Assembly (NCBI RefSeq): GCF_021556475.1
Contig: NZ_JAKGBZ010000029.1
Span: 1-47,489, forward strand
DNA from: Acidiphilium iwatense
GTDB taxonomy: Bacteria > Pseudomonadota > Alphaproteobacteria > Acetobacterales > Acetobacteraceae
DNA length: 47,489 nt
Direction: 5' to 3'
Of the stretch, positions 9,389 through 17,697 are shown one piece after another. Made by a program: the position numbers and the translations under genes. Under the pieces are notes generated by a model. The model was given only the letters and a program-made list of their open reading frames with translations. It did not search any database and had not been told where the DNA came from. Position 1 is the stretch's first letter. Every line of letters begins with the position of its first letter.

Positions 9389-10756
9389 TCACGCGCCCTC
9401 GCGCAGAATTGCCGCTGCGTCCGCCAGCCGGTCCAGGTGCAGGATCGCGTCGGCAAGCTTGTTGGCTTGTGGTTTGCCCAGCACCGCATCCGCGAGGCTC
9501 GAGAATTTGCCGCGCAGTTCCGCTTCGGTCGGGAAGGTCTCCGGTTCGCCCTTCGGTGTGACGATTTTCCGGCTGAATACATCGCCGCGAACCCGGACCG
9601 TCAGCCTGCCGGACATGTTGGCGGGGAATTCGGCTTCGATGTCCGGGTCGTTCTCGTAGGCAATCCGTTGCATCAGCGCGCGGATCGTCGGATCGTCGAG
9701 CAGCTTGTAGCTGTCCCACGCCATCCCGCCAGTCGCGAGGGCTACGGCGATGACGAAGGGGCCGCTGAATTGCGCATCGACGATGTTGCGCGGATCGGCC
9801 TTCTTGTCGGCGGGCGCGCCGATCAGCAACATGCCCGCGCGCGACAGGCCGAGCGTCACCTGCTCTATGTTATAAATATCGACATTGCATTCGGCGCGCA
9901 GCGCCAGCGCCGCGTCGATGCCGGCATGGCCCCAGCGGCAGGACGGATAGGGTTTTACCCCCGTGCGCATCAATTCCCAGACCATGCCGAGATCGCGCAC
10001 GGCGCGCGCGGGCTCCGGCGCGGGCGCATAGGCGTTCAGGAAGCCGTGCCTGCCCTCGATCGGATCGGCGGCGCCGCGAAATCCCTCGCGCGCGAGCGTG
10101 GCCGCGGCGAAGCCCGCCATGCCGGCCCAGCCGACCTGAAACCGCTTGGTCCAGGCGCCGTTCGCCAGAAACTGCAAACTGCCGGCGCTCTGGCTGAGCG
10201 CGATGCCGAAGGCCGATTCCGTCGCGGCGGCATCGAGGCCGAAGACGCGCGCGGTGGCGGCGGCGGCACCGAACGCGCCGCAGGTCGCGGAGGGGTGAAA
10301 GCCGCGATCGTAATGCGCGCCGGCGGGCAAAGCGAGGGCGAGGCGCAAGGCGATTTCGTATCCCGCGACGATGGCGGCAAGGGTGTCTTCCCCCGAAGCG
10401 CTCACCAGCTCGGCGGCCGCGAGGGCGGCGGGAATCACCGGCGCGCCGGGATGCACGATGGCGGCGGCATGGGTATCGTCGAAGTCGAGCGAGTGCGCGA
10501 GAGTCGCATTGATCAGAACCGCGCCGGCCGGCGCATAGGTTGCGGGATCGGCGAACACGCGGGCATCGCCGTTCGCCAGACCCATCACGCGCACGGCGGC
10601 AAGCAGGGACGGCGTGCTTTCGGCGTCGTGCCGCGCGCGCACGACATTGCCGATCAGATCCAGCACGAGAAGCCGGGTACGCGCGATCACGTCAGGCGAA
10701 AGATCCCGGCAGCGCAAGGATGCGGTGAAACCGGAAAGCTGTTTTGTTATGGTCAC
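9389..10756 (-). CDS. MmgE/PrpD family protein
   Basis: The 455-residue protein belongs to the family of 2-methylcitrate dehydratase, cis-aconitate decarboxylase and related enzymes. Family features are the helical N-terminal domain with NATLAHSLDFDDTH near residue 82, a conserved GFHPSATCGAFGAA segment near 150 and a KPYPSCRWGHAGIDAA segment near 272. The translation start is GTG at 10756, with a GGGGGA about 8 bases upstream. It lies 36 bp after the hydratase gene in the same operon. A homologue (PA0881) occurs in the Pseudomonas itaconate cluster, where its precise reaction is, as far as I know, not settled. A role as dehydratase or isomerase on a C5/C6 dicarboxylate is inference. Confidence 0.88.
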   Translation of the reverse strand: MTITKQLSGFTASLRCRDLSPDVIARTRLLVLDLIGNVVRARHDAESTPSLLAAVRVMGLANGDARVFADPATYAPAGAVLINATLAHSLDFDDTHAAAIVHPGAPVIPAALAAAELVSASGEDTLAAIVAGYEIALRLALALPAGAHYDRGFHPSATCGAFGAAAATARVFGLDAAATESAFGIALSQSAGSLQFLANGAWTKRFQVGWAGMAGFAAATLAREGFRGAADPIEGRHGFLNAYAPAPEPARAVRDLGMVWELMRTGVKPYPSCRWGHAGIDAALALRAECNVDIYNIEQVTLGLSRAGMLLIGAPADKKADPRNIVDAQFSGPFVIAVALATGGMAWDSYKLLDDPTIRALMQRIAYENDPDIEAEFPANMSGRLTVRVRGDVFSRKIVTPKGEPETFPTEAELRGKFSSLADAVLGKPQANKLADAILHLDRLADAAAILREGA

Positions 10757-10792
10757 GGCGTCATTCCCCCGGCGGTGCGATGTCTGATCTGC

Positions 10793-11644
10793 TCACCATG
10801 TAGCTTGCGCCTCCATGGTGCGAATGCCGTCCGCCGTTTCGATCCAGAGGGCGAGACCCGTCTCGTTGCGTCGCGCGCAAAGCGCGAACGGGGTAAAATC
10901 GAACAAGGGGCTCACGCCGCGAAAGGTGAAACCGGCGGGGGCGCGTCCTTCGGTCGCGGCGGCGAACTCGATCAGCAGGGTCGCCTGCAAAGGGCCGTGA
11001 ACGATCAGGCCGGGATAGTTTTCGACCTCGGTGACATAGCTCCGATCGAAATGGATGCGATGACCGTTGAAGGTCAGTGCGGAATAGCGGAACAGCAGGA
11101 CCGGATCGGCCCGCATCTCGCGGCGGAATTCGGCCCGCGGCAGTGCGGCGGGAGCGGGCGGTTTGGCACTACCGTCCTCCAGCGCGCGATAGACGATGTC
11201 CTGACGCTCGGCGATCGCGATACCGCGCGCGGTCGCGATTTCATGATCGACCGCGACGAAGCACAGCGTGCCGCTGCGCCCCCGCTTCACGCTGACATCG
11301 GCGATGCGCGACCGCCGCTCTACCGCGTCGTCGACGCGCAGCCGGTCGTGAAACCGCAAGGCACCGCCTGCCCACATGCGGCGCGGCAACGGCACCGGCG
11401 GCAGGAAACCGCCACGCGCCGGGTGGCCGTCCGGCCCGAGCGCCGAACCCGGTGCGGCCGGCGGCGCGAGGCACCAATGGATCGCGAGCGGTGCCTTCGC
11501 GCCGTCCTCCGGCACCGCCGCATCCTGATCCAGCGTCGCCTGCAATTCCCGCACCAGTCTTGGCGTTAGCATGTCGCGCACGGTCTCGCGGCGGCCGATC
11601 CAGCCGCGCAGCGCACCGACATCCAGTTCGGTTGCTTCGGTCAT
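10793..11644 (-). CDS. hot-dog-fold enoyl-CoA hydratase (itaconyl-CoA / mesaconyl-C4-CoA hydratase-like)
   Basis: This 283-residue protein is a double hot-dog hydratase of the FAS1-DH/HTD2 type. The N-terminal half has the typical WIGRRE opening and GHPARGGFLPPVPLPRRMW near residue 80. The C-terminal MaoC-like half carries YSALTFNGHRIHFDRSYV near 205, with the Asn/His/Asp region used in hydration. Relatives are itaconyl-CoA hydratase (Ich) and mesaconyl-C4-CoA hydratase; the choice between them is open. The upstream CoA-transferase gene ends inside its start (ATGATGA), so translation is coupled. Two adjacent ATGs exist (11647 and 11644); GGAGG is better spaced for 11644. Confidence 0.85.
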   Translation of the reverse strand: MTEATELDVGALRGWIGRRETVRDMLTPRLVRELQATLDQDAAVPEDGAKAPLAIHWCLAPPAAPGSALGPDGHPARGGFLPPVPLPRRMWAGGALRFHDRLRVDDAVERRSRIADVSVKRGRSGTLCFVAVDHEIATARGIAIAERQDIVYRALEDGSAKPPAPAALPRAEFRREMRADPVLLFRYSALTFNGHRIHFDRSYVTEVENYPGLIVHGPLQATLLIEFAAATEGRAPAGFTFRGVSPLFDFTPFALCARRNETGLALWIETADGIRTMEAQATW

Positions 11645-12780
11645 CATACCCCTCCGGCGAATTCCGCCAACACGGCATCGGTATGATCGCCGAGCGCCGG
11701 CACCGCACCGTAATGCGGTGTGCTGCCCTGCAAAACCGGTGCCGGAGCGGGAAAGGAAACCTCTCCGGCTTCGGTCTCCACCATGATCCGGCGCAGATGC
11801 GGATGACGCGACAGCGCCGCCATGTCGTTCACCTCGGCGAAGGCGATATCGGCATCGTTCAGAAGCTTGATCAAATCGTCGGCCCGGAGCGATGCGAAGG
11901 CCCGCCCCACCGCGCCGTCGGTTTCGGCACGGTTCTTCACCCGCGCCACGTTGCGGCAAAAGCGCGGATCGCTCGCCATCGCGGCGTCGCCGAGAACATC
12001 GGCGCAGAAGACCCGCCATTCCCGCTCGCTCTGGATCGAAATCAGGATGCCGCGCCCATCCTGTGTCGCGAACACGCCATAGGGCGCGATCGAGGGATGC
12101 GCGAGACCGACCCGCTTGGGCGGCTTGCCGGCTTCGGCGTTGAGCAGCGGCACGGTGAGCCAGTCGGCCATCACGTCGAACATCGAGACGCGGATATCGG
12201 CGCCCTTGCCGGTGTGGCTGCGCGCGATCAGCGCTTCCAGGATCGCGGCATGAGCGGTCGCGCCGGTCGCGATATCCACCACCGAAATACCGGCGCGCGC
12301 CGGCTCGCCCGGTCCGCCGGTGATCGAGGCGAGGCCGGATTCCGCCTGCACCAGAAGATCATAGGCCTTGCGCGCGGCGAGCGGCCCGCTATCGCCATAG
12401 CCGGTGATCGAGCAGCAGATCAGCGCCGGAAAATCCTGCCGCAGCCGCTCGATTTTCAGGCCGAGCCGTTCCATCGCGCCGGGCTTGAGATTCTGCACCA
12501 GGATGTCGGCGCGCGCGATGATCGCTTCAAGCTGCGCGCGCGCGCGGGCCTTGCTGAGATCGAGAACGACCGACCGCTTGCCCCGGTTCAGCCAGACGAA
12601 ATAGGAACTGCCGGCCGGCGTCGCATCGTCGTAGAACCGGGCGAAATCGCCCTCGGGGCGCTCGATCTTGATCACCCGCGCACCGGCATCGGCGAGCCGC
12701 GCGGTGCAGAACGGCGCCGCGACCGCCTGCTCGACAGCGACGACGACCAAGCCTTCTAACGGACTGTTTCCGGCCGCCAT
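11644..12780 (-). CDS. family III (CaiB/Frc-type) CoA-transferase
   Basis: The 378-residue enzyme would move CoA from a donor such as succinyl-CoA to a carboxylic acid. Family signs are the opening LEGLVVVAVEQAVAAPFCTARLADAGA, then VIKIERPEGDFARFYD, WLNRGKRSVVLDL, and the likely nucleophilic Asp in ISVVDIATGATAHAA near residue 175. The ATG overlaps the stop of the acyl-CoA dehydrogenase gene (ATGA) and its own stop overlaps the hydratase start, so three genes are translationally coupled. In context it is a candidate for the activating step of the pathway, comparable to itaconate CoA-transferase (Ict). Substrate assignment is inference. Confidence 0.88.
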   Translation of the reverse strand: MAAGNSPLEGLVVVAVEQAVAAPFCTARLADAGARVIKIERPEGDFARFYDDATPAGSSYFVWLNRGKRSVVLDLSKARARAQLEAIIARADILVQNLKPGAMERLGLKIERLRQDFPALICCSITGYGDSGPLAARKAYDLLVQAESGLASITGGPGEPARAGISVVDIATGATAHAAILEALIARSHTGKGADIRVSMFDVMADWLTVPLLNAEAGKPPKRVGLAHPSIAPYGVFATQDGRGILISIQSEREWRVFCADVLGDAAMASDPRFCRNVARVKNRAETDGAVGRAFASLRADDLIKLLNDADIAFAEVNDMAALSRHPHLRRIMVETEAGEVSFPAPAPVLQGSTPHYGAVPALGDHTDAVLAEFAGGV

Positions 12781-13946
12781 CAATAGGATCGCGGCAGGCC
12801 GAGCACGTGCTCGGCGAGGTAGCTGAGAATGAGGTTGGTGGAGATCGGCGCCACCTGATACAGGCGGGTCTCGCGAAACTTGCGCTCCACGTCGTATTCC
12901 TCGGCGAAAGCGAAACCGCCATGGGTCTGCACGCAGGCTTCGGCGGCCTCCCACGAAGCTTCGGCGGCGAGCAGTTTCGCCATGTTCGCTTCCGCGCCGC
13001 AATCGCGCCCGGCCTTGAACAGAGCGGCGGCGCGGCTCACCATCAGTTCTGCGGCGCGCATCCGCGCATAGGATTTCGCGATCGGGAACTGGATGCCCTG
13101 GTTCTGGCCGATCCTGCGCCCGAACACCACCCGCTCGTTCGCGTAATTGGTGGATTTTTCGATGAACCATTTGGCATCGCCGATGCATTCGGCGGCGATC
13201 AGGATGCGCTCGGCATTCATCCCCGACAGAACGTAGCGAAAGCCGCGCCCCTCCTCGCCGACCAGCGCATCCGCCGGGATGCGCATATTGTCGAAGAACA
13301 CCTCGGTCGTCGCGTGGTTCATCATGGTGCGGATCGGCCTGATCGTCAGGCTGTCGCCCTTCACCGCGCGCATATCGACCAGAAACACCGAGAGCCCGTC
13401 GGTGCGTTTGGCAACCTGGTCGCGCGGCGTGGTGCGCGCGAGCAGCAGCATCAGGTCGGAATGTTCGGCACGCGAGGTCCAGATTTTCTGGCCGTTGACG
13501 ATGTAGTGGTCGCCCTCCCGCCGCGCGGTGGTGCTCAGCGCGGTGGTATCGGTGCCGCTGGTCGGCTCGGTGACGCCGAAGGCCTGAAGCCGCAACGCGC
13601 CGATGGCGATTTGCGGCAGATAGAGCCGCTTCTGCGCCTCGCTGCCGTGCCGGAGCAGAGCGCCCATGATATACATCTGCGCATGGCAGGCAGCACCGTT
13701 GCAGCCGGCGTGCTGGATTTCCTCCAGAATCGCGGCGGCGGCGGACAAGGGTAGGCCCGATCCGCCATATTCCTCCGGGATCAGCGCGGCGAGCCAGCCG
13801 CCTGCGGCGAGCGCGTTGACGAAATCGGTCGGGTAGGCGCCCTCGCGGTCGAGATCGCGCCAGTAGGGACCGGGAAAATCGGCGCACAGCTTGCGCACCT
13901 CGTCGCGGATCGCCGCGTGCGGGTCATGATCGATCGTCTGGTCCAA
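12780..13946 (-). CDS. acyl-CoA dehydrogenase
   Basis: This FAD-dependent dehydrogenase (388 residues from the chosen start) has the ACAD signatures: an all-helical N-terminal domain, AFGVTEPTSGTDT near residue 132 (FAD/substrate region), and THGGFAFAEEYDVER near 350, where a Glu usually acts as catalytic base. The frame continues to ATG 13979, but a TTG at 13946 sits 6 bases after AAGGAG, while the ATG has no such site; TTG also starts the protein where ACADs normally begin. It is the first gene of the operon. A homologue is found in the Pseudomonas itaconate cluster (PA0879). The substrate is unknown. Confidence 0.86.
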   Translation of the reverse strand: MDQTIDHDPHAAIRDEVRKLCADFPGPYWRDLDREGAYPTDFVNALAAGGWLAALIPEEYGGSGLPLSAAAAILEEIQHAGCNGAACHAQMYIMGALLRHGSEAQKRLYLPQIAIGALRLQAFGVTEPTSGTDTTALSTTARREGDHYIVNGQKIWTSRAEHSDLMLLLARTTPRDQVAKRTDGLSVFLVDMRAVKGDSLTIRPIRTMMNHATTEVFFDNMRIPADALVGEEGRGFRYVLSGMNAERILIAAECIGDAKWFIEKSTNYANERVVFGRRIGQNQGIQFPIAKSYARMRAAELMVSRAAALFKAGRDCGAEANMAKLLAAEASWEAAEACVQTHGGFAFAEEYDVERKFRETRLYQVAPISTNLILSYLAEHVLGLPRSY

Positions 13947-14042
13947 TTGAATCTCCTTCTCGGCCTGCGCGTAGCTCATGCCGGCGCCGGTTCTGGTCGC
14001 TTCCAGGCCAGATGAAAAATAGATATTTTTTCTAGGATGTAT

Positions 14043-14053
14043 ATGATAATCAT
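14043..14053. promoter_or_regulatory. candidate LysR operator in the divergent promoter region
   Basis: The 128-bp region between the operon start and the lysR gene is AT-rich, unlike its surroundings. It holds ATGATAATCAT, a perfect 11-bp palindrome at 14043-14053, and a TAGATATTTTTTCTA dyad about 25 bp upstream. LysR proteins usually bind such dyads between their own gene and the divergent target operon. Confidence 0.4.
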
Positions 14054-14074
14054 CTAGCTCACGGGAATCGCGGC

Positions 14075-15031
14075 ATGGACATCCGCCAGTTGCGCTATTT
14101 CATCGGCATCGTCGAAGCCGGCTCGGTGTCGCGCGCGGCACGGCTTCTCCATGTCGCGCAGCCGGCGCTGAGCCAGCACGTGCTCGCGATCGAGGCCGAT
14201 CTCGGCGTGACTCTCCTGCATCGCACTGCGCGCGGCGTGATCCCGACCGAGGCCGGTCTGCGTCTGCTCGACCATGCGCGGGCCATCTGCGCCCAAGTCG
14301 CTTCCCTGCCGGATCAGGTGCGCGGCGGTGCCGCGATTCCCAGCGGCGAGGTGCGTTTCGGCATGCCGGGGACGATCAGCGAGCAGCTCGGCGTGAAGCT
14401 GATCGAAGCGGCGGCGCACCGCTACCCGAAGGTGCGGATCAGGATCGTCGAGGCGATGAGCGGCTACGTGCTGAACTGGCTGCGTGATGGTTCGGTGGAT
14501 CTCGCGATGCTCTACAATGTCGAGGACGAAAAAGGCCTGACCCTGCATCACGCGCTCACCGAGGACATCCAGTTTTTCGGCATTCCCACGATGAAGAAGC
14601 TGCCGCGCGGCGAGAGCATCGGCCTCGGTGCGGCGCTGAACCTGAAACTGATCGTGCCCGGTCCGGCCCACGGCCTGCGCAACCTGATCGACCGGGCGGC
14701 CAAATCGATCCACAAAACCCTCGACCCCGCGATCGAAATCGACTCCTACCGTCAGATCAAGCAGCTCGCGGCACGCGGCGCGGGTTTCGGCATGTTGCCG
14801 ACCATGGCGATCGAGCAGGAATTGCGTAGCGGGACGTTCCGATCCTGGCGGGTGGAACGCCCGGCGCTGATGCGCCGGATTCATCTCGGCTATCAGGCCG
14901 GCAAGCCGCTTTCCACCGCGAGCCGCGCGGTCGGCCAACTCGCCTGGACCAGTCTTGAGGCGCTGGTGCGCAATGGCGGCTGGCGCGCCACATGGAATGA
15001 CGCCGAAGTCCTCCAGCTTTACAACGGATGA
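14075..15031 (+). CDS. LysR-family transcriptional regulator
   Basis: The 318-residue protein begins with the family's winged helix-turn-helix (MDIRQLRYFIGIVEAGS ... ARLLHVAQPALSQHV, residues 1-60), followed by a periplasmic-binding-protein-like effector domain (about 90-300). It is divergent from the acyl-CoA dehydrogenase operon and is probably its regulator, with a CoA-ester intermediate or the acid itself as likely effector (inference). The Pseudomonas itaconate locus has a LysR gene in a comparable position. Its 3' end is 19 bp from the stop of the AsmA fragment on the other strand. Confidence 0.92.
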   Translation: MDIRQLRYFIGIVEAGSVSRAARLLHVAQPALSQHVLAIEADLGVTLLHRTARGVIPTEAGLRLLDHARAICAQVASLPDQVRGGAAIPSGEVRFGMPGTISEQLGVKLIEAAAHRYPKVRIRIVEAMSGYVLNWLRDGSVDLAMLYNVEDEKGLTLHHALTEDIQFFGIPTMKKLPRGESIGLGAALNLKLIVPGPAHGLRNLIDRAAKSIHKTLDPAIEIDSYRQIKQLAARGAGFGMLPTMAIEQELRSGTFRSWRVERPALMRRIHLGYQAGKPLSTASRAVGQLAWTSLEALVRNGGWRATWNDAEVLQLYNG

Positions 15032-15050
15032 GTAGAGCGTTTCCACCGTA

Positions 15051-16613
15051 TCAAGGACGCTGGTGCTGCACCTTTTTCAGCTCTTGTCGGTTGAGGGCGC
15101 TGGTCGTGAGATTGCCGTGGGGCGCGGGCGGCCTCGCCGCGACTTTGCGGACCGGAGCCGCATGAGCCACGGGCCGCACCGATTGCCCAGGTTTGTCATC
15201 GCGATCCTGGGTCTCCGCTTCGGTGACCAAATCCTGGCACGCATGCGGATCCTTCACGCCGAGCTGGATCGTCGGAAGCAGTGCCAACGGGGCCGCGATC
15301 ACGCCCAGGACCGCAACCGCGATGCCGCGTTCGACTAACGGCTTTTTCGCCGGACCGATGCTGGGTTTTTTCATCGTGCTGGTGATGTCGATCGGCGCCG
15401 GCAGCGAGCCGATGCTGAAATGCTTCGGCTTTGACTGGATACGGTAATCGATCCTCTCGTTTTTGAGGTTGACGGTACCCTCGCCGCGCACGACCGCGGT
15501 GCCGGTGTCGAGCAACAGCGTTCGGGTATCGAAGATGCCGCGATCCAGCGCGAAATCACCGACGAAGCAACGAATATCAGTCTGTTCCGGCAGGCCAAGG
15601 GCCGCGATGAGTGCGTTGCCAAATTCCAGGCCGGAGAGTGACACCAGCAGGGCGCTGAGATTGCCGCCGGTCATGTACAAAACTAGTCCGCCATTGCCGT
15701 TACCAGCCCAACTAGCGATCGAATTTCCGGTGGCGTTCAACGTGGCCTTGCCTTGCAACAATCCGGCGCCGCGGAACATATGCGTCGCCGCCATCAGCTT
15801 GGACACATTCACATTGGCAAAGCTGACATTCGCGACGGCGTGAATCAGCTTGTTCGAAACCGGCGTCAGGGCGATCGTACCGATGATCCGGCCGGTACCG
15901 ACGCCGAAACTGATGGGATGCAGGTGGATTGTGCCGTTCACGATATCCATGGTCACGGCAAGGTCATCGAGCGGCATCGACTTGCCTTCGATACTGTCCG
16001 CCTTGTAGTGCAAATAGATGTTCGCGGCATTCAACTTGGGAAGGTTGAACGGCTTGTCCGGCAGGAGGTTGGGGCTGCGCGCCTCCGATGCGGCGATTTT
16101 TGCCCGCTGCGCTGCGGTCGCCCCCGCTTCATGCTCGCCGCCAGCCTTGGTGCCGATGAATCCGCCCAGATCGACCAGATCGACCCGCCTGGACATCAGA
16201 TTCATCCGCACCGTGGGTTTCGACGTGCCGTTGGTGAGGATGGCGCCCGGCTTTTCGGCAATCGTGCCGCTCAGATCGCTGTTGCCGACCAGACCGTGGA
16301 AATTGGTGAATTCGATGCTCTGATGGGCATAGGCGAGACGCCCGGTCACCCGGTATTTCGGCGTGGCGGGCATGGGAATGCCGGTCAGCGGATACAAATC
16401 CGCCATGTTGTCGCCAGCCAGCGTCAACAGCACGTTGGCCCCTTTGAAGCTCAACGGGTCCTGCACCGTGCCGATCAGCGAAACATGCGTCGCACCGTTC
16501 GCCAGGGAAAGGTCGAGCGGGTAGCGTTGTGCCGTGTTGCGCAGGGGGAGCAGGGTTCCCGCGATCATCGTGCCGGTAACCGGCTGGTTGTTGTAAGTTC
16601 CCTTGGCTTGCAC
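15051..16613 (-). CDS. AsmA-family protein, C-terminal fragment after in-frame TAG
   Basis: These 520 codons continue in the same frame as the fragment at 16629-17180 and complete an AsmA-family protein, a class of inner-membrane-anchored periplasmic proteins linked to outer-membrane lipid transport and assembly. The AsmA C-terminal region is seen around GNGGLVLYMTGGNLSALLVSLSG and ALGLPEQTDIRCFVGDF. The first possible start after the TAG is GTG 16613, with only a weak upstream purine stretch, so separate translation is doubtful. The last 60 residues are basic, Pro- and Ala-rich. The original gene was probably 15051-17180; this half would lack the membrane anchor unless the TAG is read through. 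Confidence 0.75.
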   Translation of the reverse strand: MQAKGTYNNQPVTGTMIAGTLLPLRNTAQRYPLDLSLANGATHVSLIGTVQDPLSFKGANVLLTLAGDNMADLYPLTGIPMPATPKYRVTGRLAYAHQSIEFTNFHGLVGNSDLSGTIAEKPGAILTNGTSKPTVRMNLMSRRVDLVDLGGFIGTKAGGEHEAGATAAQRAKIAASEARSPNLLPDKPFNLPKLNAANIYLHYKADSIEGKSMPLDDLAVTMDIVNGTIHLHPISFGVGTGRIIGTIALTPVSNKLIHAVANVSFANVNVSKLMAATHMFRGAGLLQGKATLNATGNSIASWAGNGNGGLVLYMTGGNLSALLVSLSGLEFGNALIAALGLPEQTDIRCFVGDFALDRGIFDTRTLLLDTGTAVVRGEGTVNLKNERIDYRIQSKPKHFSIGSLPAPIDITSTMKKPSIGPAKKPLVERGIAVAVLGVIAAPLALLPTIQLGVKDPHACQDLVTEAETQDRDDKPGQSVRPVAHAAPVRKVAARPPAPHGNLTTSALNRQELKKVQHQRP

Positions 16614-16628
16614 CGCGATCTCGTGCGC

Positions 16629-17180
16629 CTAGCGATGTTTGGCGACGATGCCGGTGGCCGCCCGCGTGTCGATGACCAGACGCAGATTGGCTTTCAGTTT
16701 GGGATCGACGACATGAGCAAGCCCGCTTTCAATGGTCAGCGTGCCGATTTCCGGCGGCGGCTTCGGCTTGCCGGGCTTTGAGGGCTTTGCCGCCTTGAAT
16801 GTGTAGTTGTCGACCTGTGCAGGCGTTGCGACGGCGTTGATCACGGGATGGTTCAAATCGATCAGCGGCACGACGGTTCGGTTGTGAAATAGATAATCAA
16901 TGATGTTGAACCGAATGGTGAGCTGACGGATTTTGGCGAACGGCTGGGTTGCCGGAAATCCCTTTGGGTTGTCGATCTGGACATTCCCGGCCCGCACCGT
17001 GACGACCCGCCCCAACCGGACATGCAAATGCGACATGGTCACTTTGCGGCCGAGCGCCGCGGACGCGCGGGAATCGACCATCGGGATAAACCAGTTCCAG
17101 CTCCAGAAAATCGCCAGCAGCACGATCAGCAGAACCGGGATGCCGATTCCGGCCACCCAGCATTTTGCGCGCATGGTCAT
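16629..17180 (-). CDS. AsmA-family protein, N-terminal fragment ending in premature TAG
   Basis: The fragment (183 residues) has a single N-terminal membrane anchor (CWVAGIGIPVLLIVLLAIFW, about residues 7-26) and then the AsmA-type beta repeats, for example GRKVTMSHLHVRLGRVVTV. It ends at TAG 16629-16631. The same frame is open directly after the stop and continues for another 525 codons of clear AsmA sequence, so this is one gene with a nonsense codon and not two genes. A CAG (Gln) to TAG change would explain it. Start choice lies between ATG 17180 and ATG 17174; neither has a strong ribosome-binding site. Confidence 0.72.
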   Translation of the reverse strand: MTMRAKCWVAGIGIPVLLIVLLAIFWSWNWFIPMVDSRASAALGRKVTMSHLHVRLGRVVTVRAGNVQIDNPKGFPATQPFAKIRQLTIRFNIIDYLFHNRTVVPLIDLNHPVINAVATPAQVDNYTFKAAKPSKPGKPKPPPEIGTLTIESGLAHVVDPKLKANLRLVIDTRAATGIVAKHR

Positions 17181-17697
17181 ATCACTGAACCGCGGGTAGG
17201 CGGCGTGGCGCGCACCACCCGGATAGCAGATTATCGGGTATGAAACTGGCAGCGCCCACGACCAGCGATGTCACGATCAGGTGGGTCTCGCCGCCGAATT
17301 CGCCTGACTTGCTTTTGGCGAAGCTTTCGATAAGCAAAATGCTCTCCATTGCCACATCACACGGCGGCACATGATTGGCATCTTATGTCTAAGTGGCGTG
17401 ACGGAAACCGTTCCGCAATGCTCAAAAAATATCCACCACGATGAATACCAAAGTTTAACTCGATGCCGTATTTCACGTTGATTTCGAGCGTGCGCGGGCG
17501 TCCTTTTTCGTAAGTCCGGCGATCCTGCGCGCGACATAGAGCGAATTTCGTCCACACCGCGACCGTGATGCTGCGATTTTCATTTGTCAAAGTCCGATCC
17601 ACTCTGTATTCAACCTATAAGAATCAACGCTGTCGGTGGCGTCTCACGGCGCTTCGGCACGGAATGCGCTCGACAGAAAAACCAACGGAGGAACGCC
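17181..17697. other. 517-bp stretch without a recognised gene
   Basis: This stretch lies upstream of both the AsmA gene (minus) and the ABC importer operon (plus). Short open frames exist on the minus strand (62, 81 and 92 codons), but they overlap each other, have no ribosome-binding sites and match no family I recognise. The base composition looks less GC-rich than the flanking genes. The right end carries a candidate promoter (17584-17612) and the ribosome-binding site for the gene at 17698. Confidence 0.5.
17584..17612 (+). promoter_or_regulatory. candidate sigma70-type promoter of the sugar ABC operon
   Basis: TTGTCA (17584-17589) and TATTCA (17607-17612) are separated by 17 bases and lie 85 bp upstream of the binding-protein start. 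The -35 is good and the -10 is weak. Confidence 0.33.

Noticed and set aside
9437-11569. 710-codon plus-strand frame across the MmgE/PrpD and hydratase genes
   Set aside because: It covers two real minus-strand genes, has no domain, and the composition is that of a shadow frame.
11644-13887. Minus-strand frame extended 5' of the CoA-transferase, suggesting a longer protein
   Set aside because: The extension lies opposite-frame within the acyl-CoA dehydrogenase gene and is Arg-rich. The ATGA overlap and the family N-terminus fix the start at 12780.
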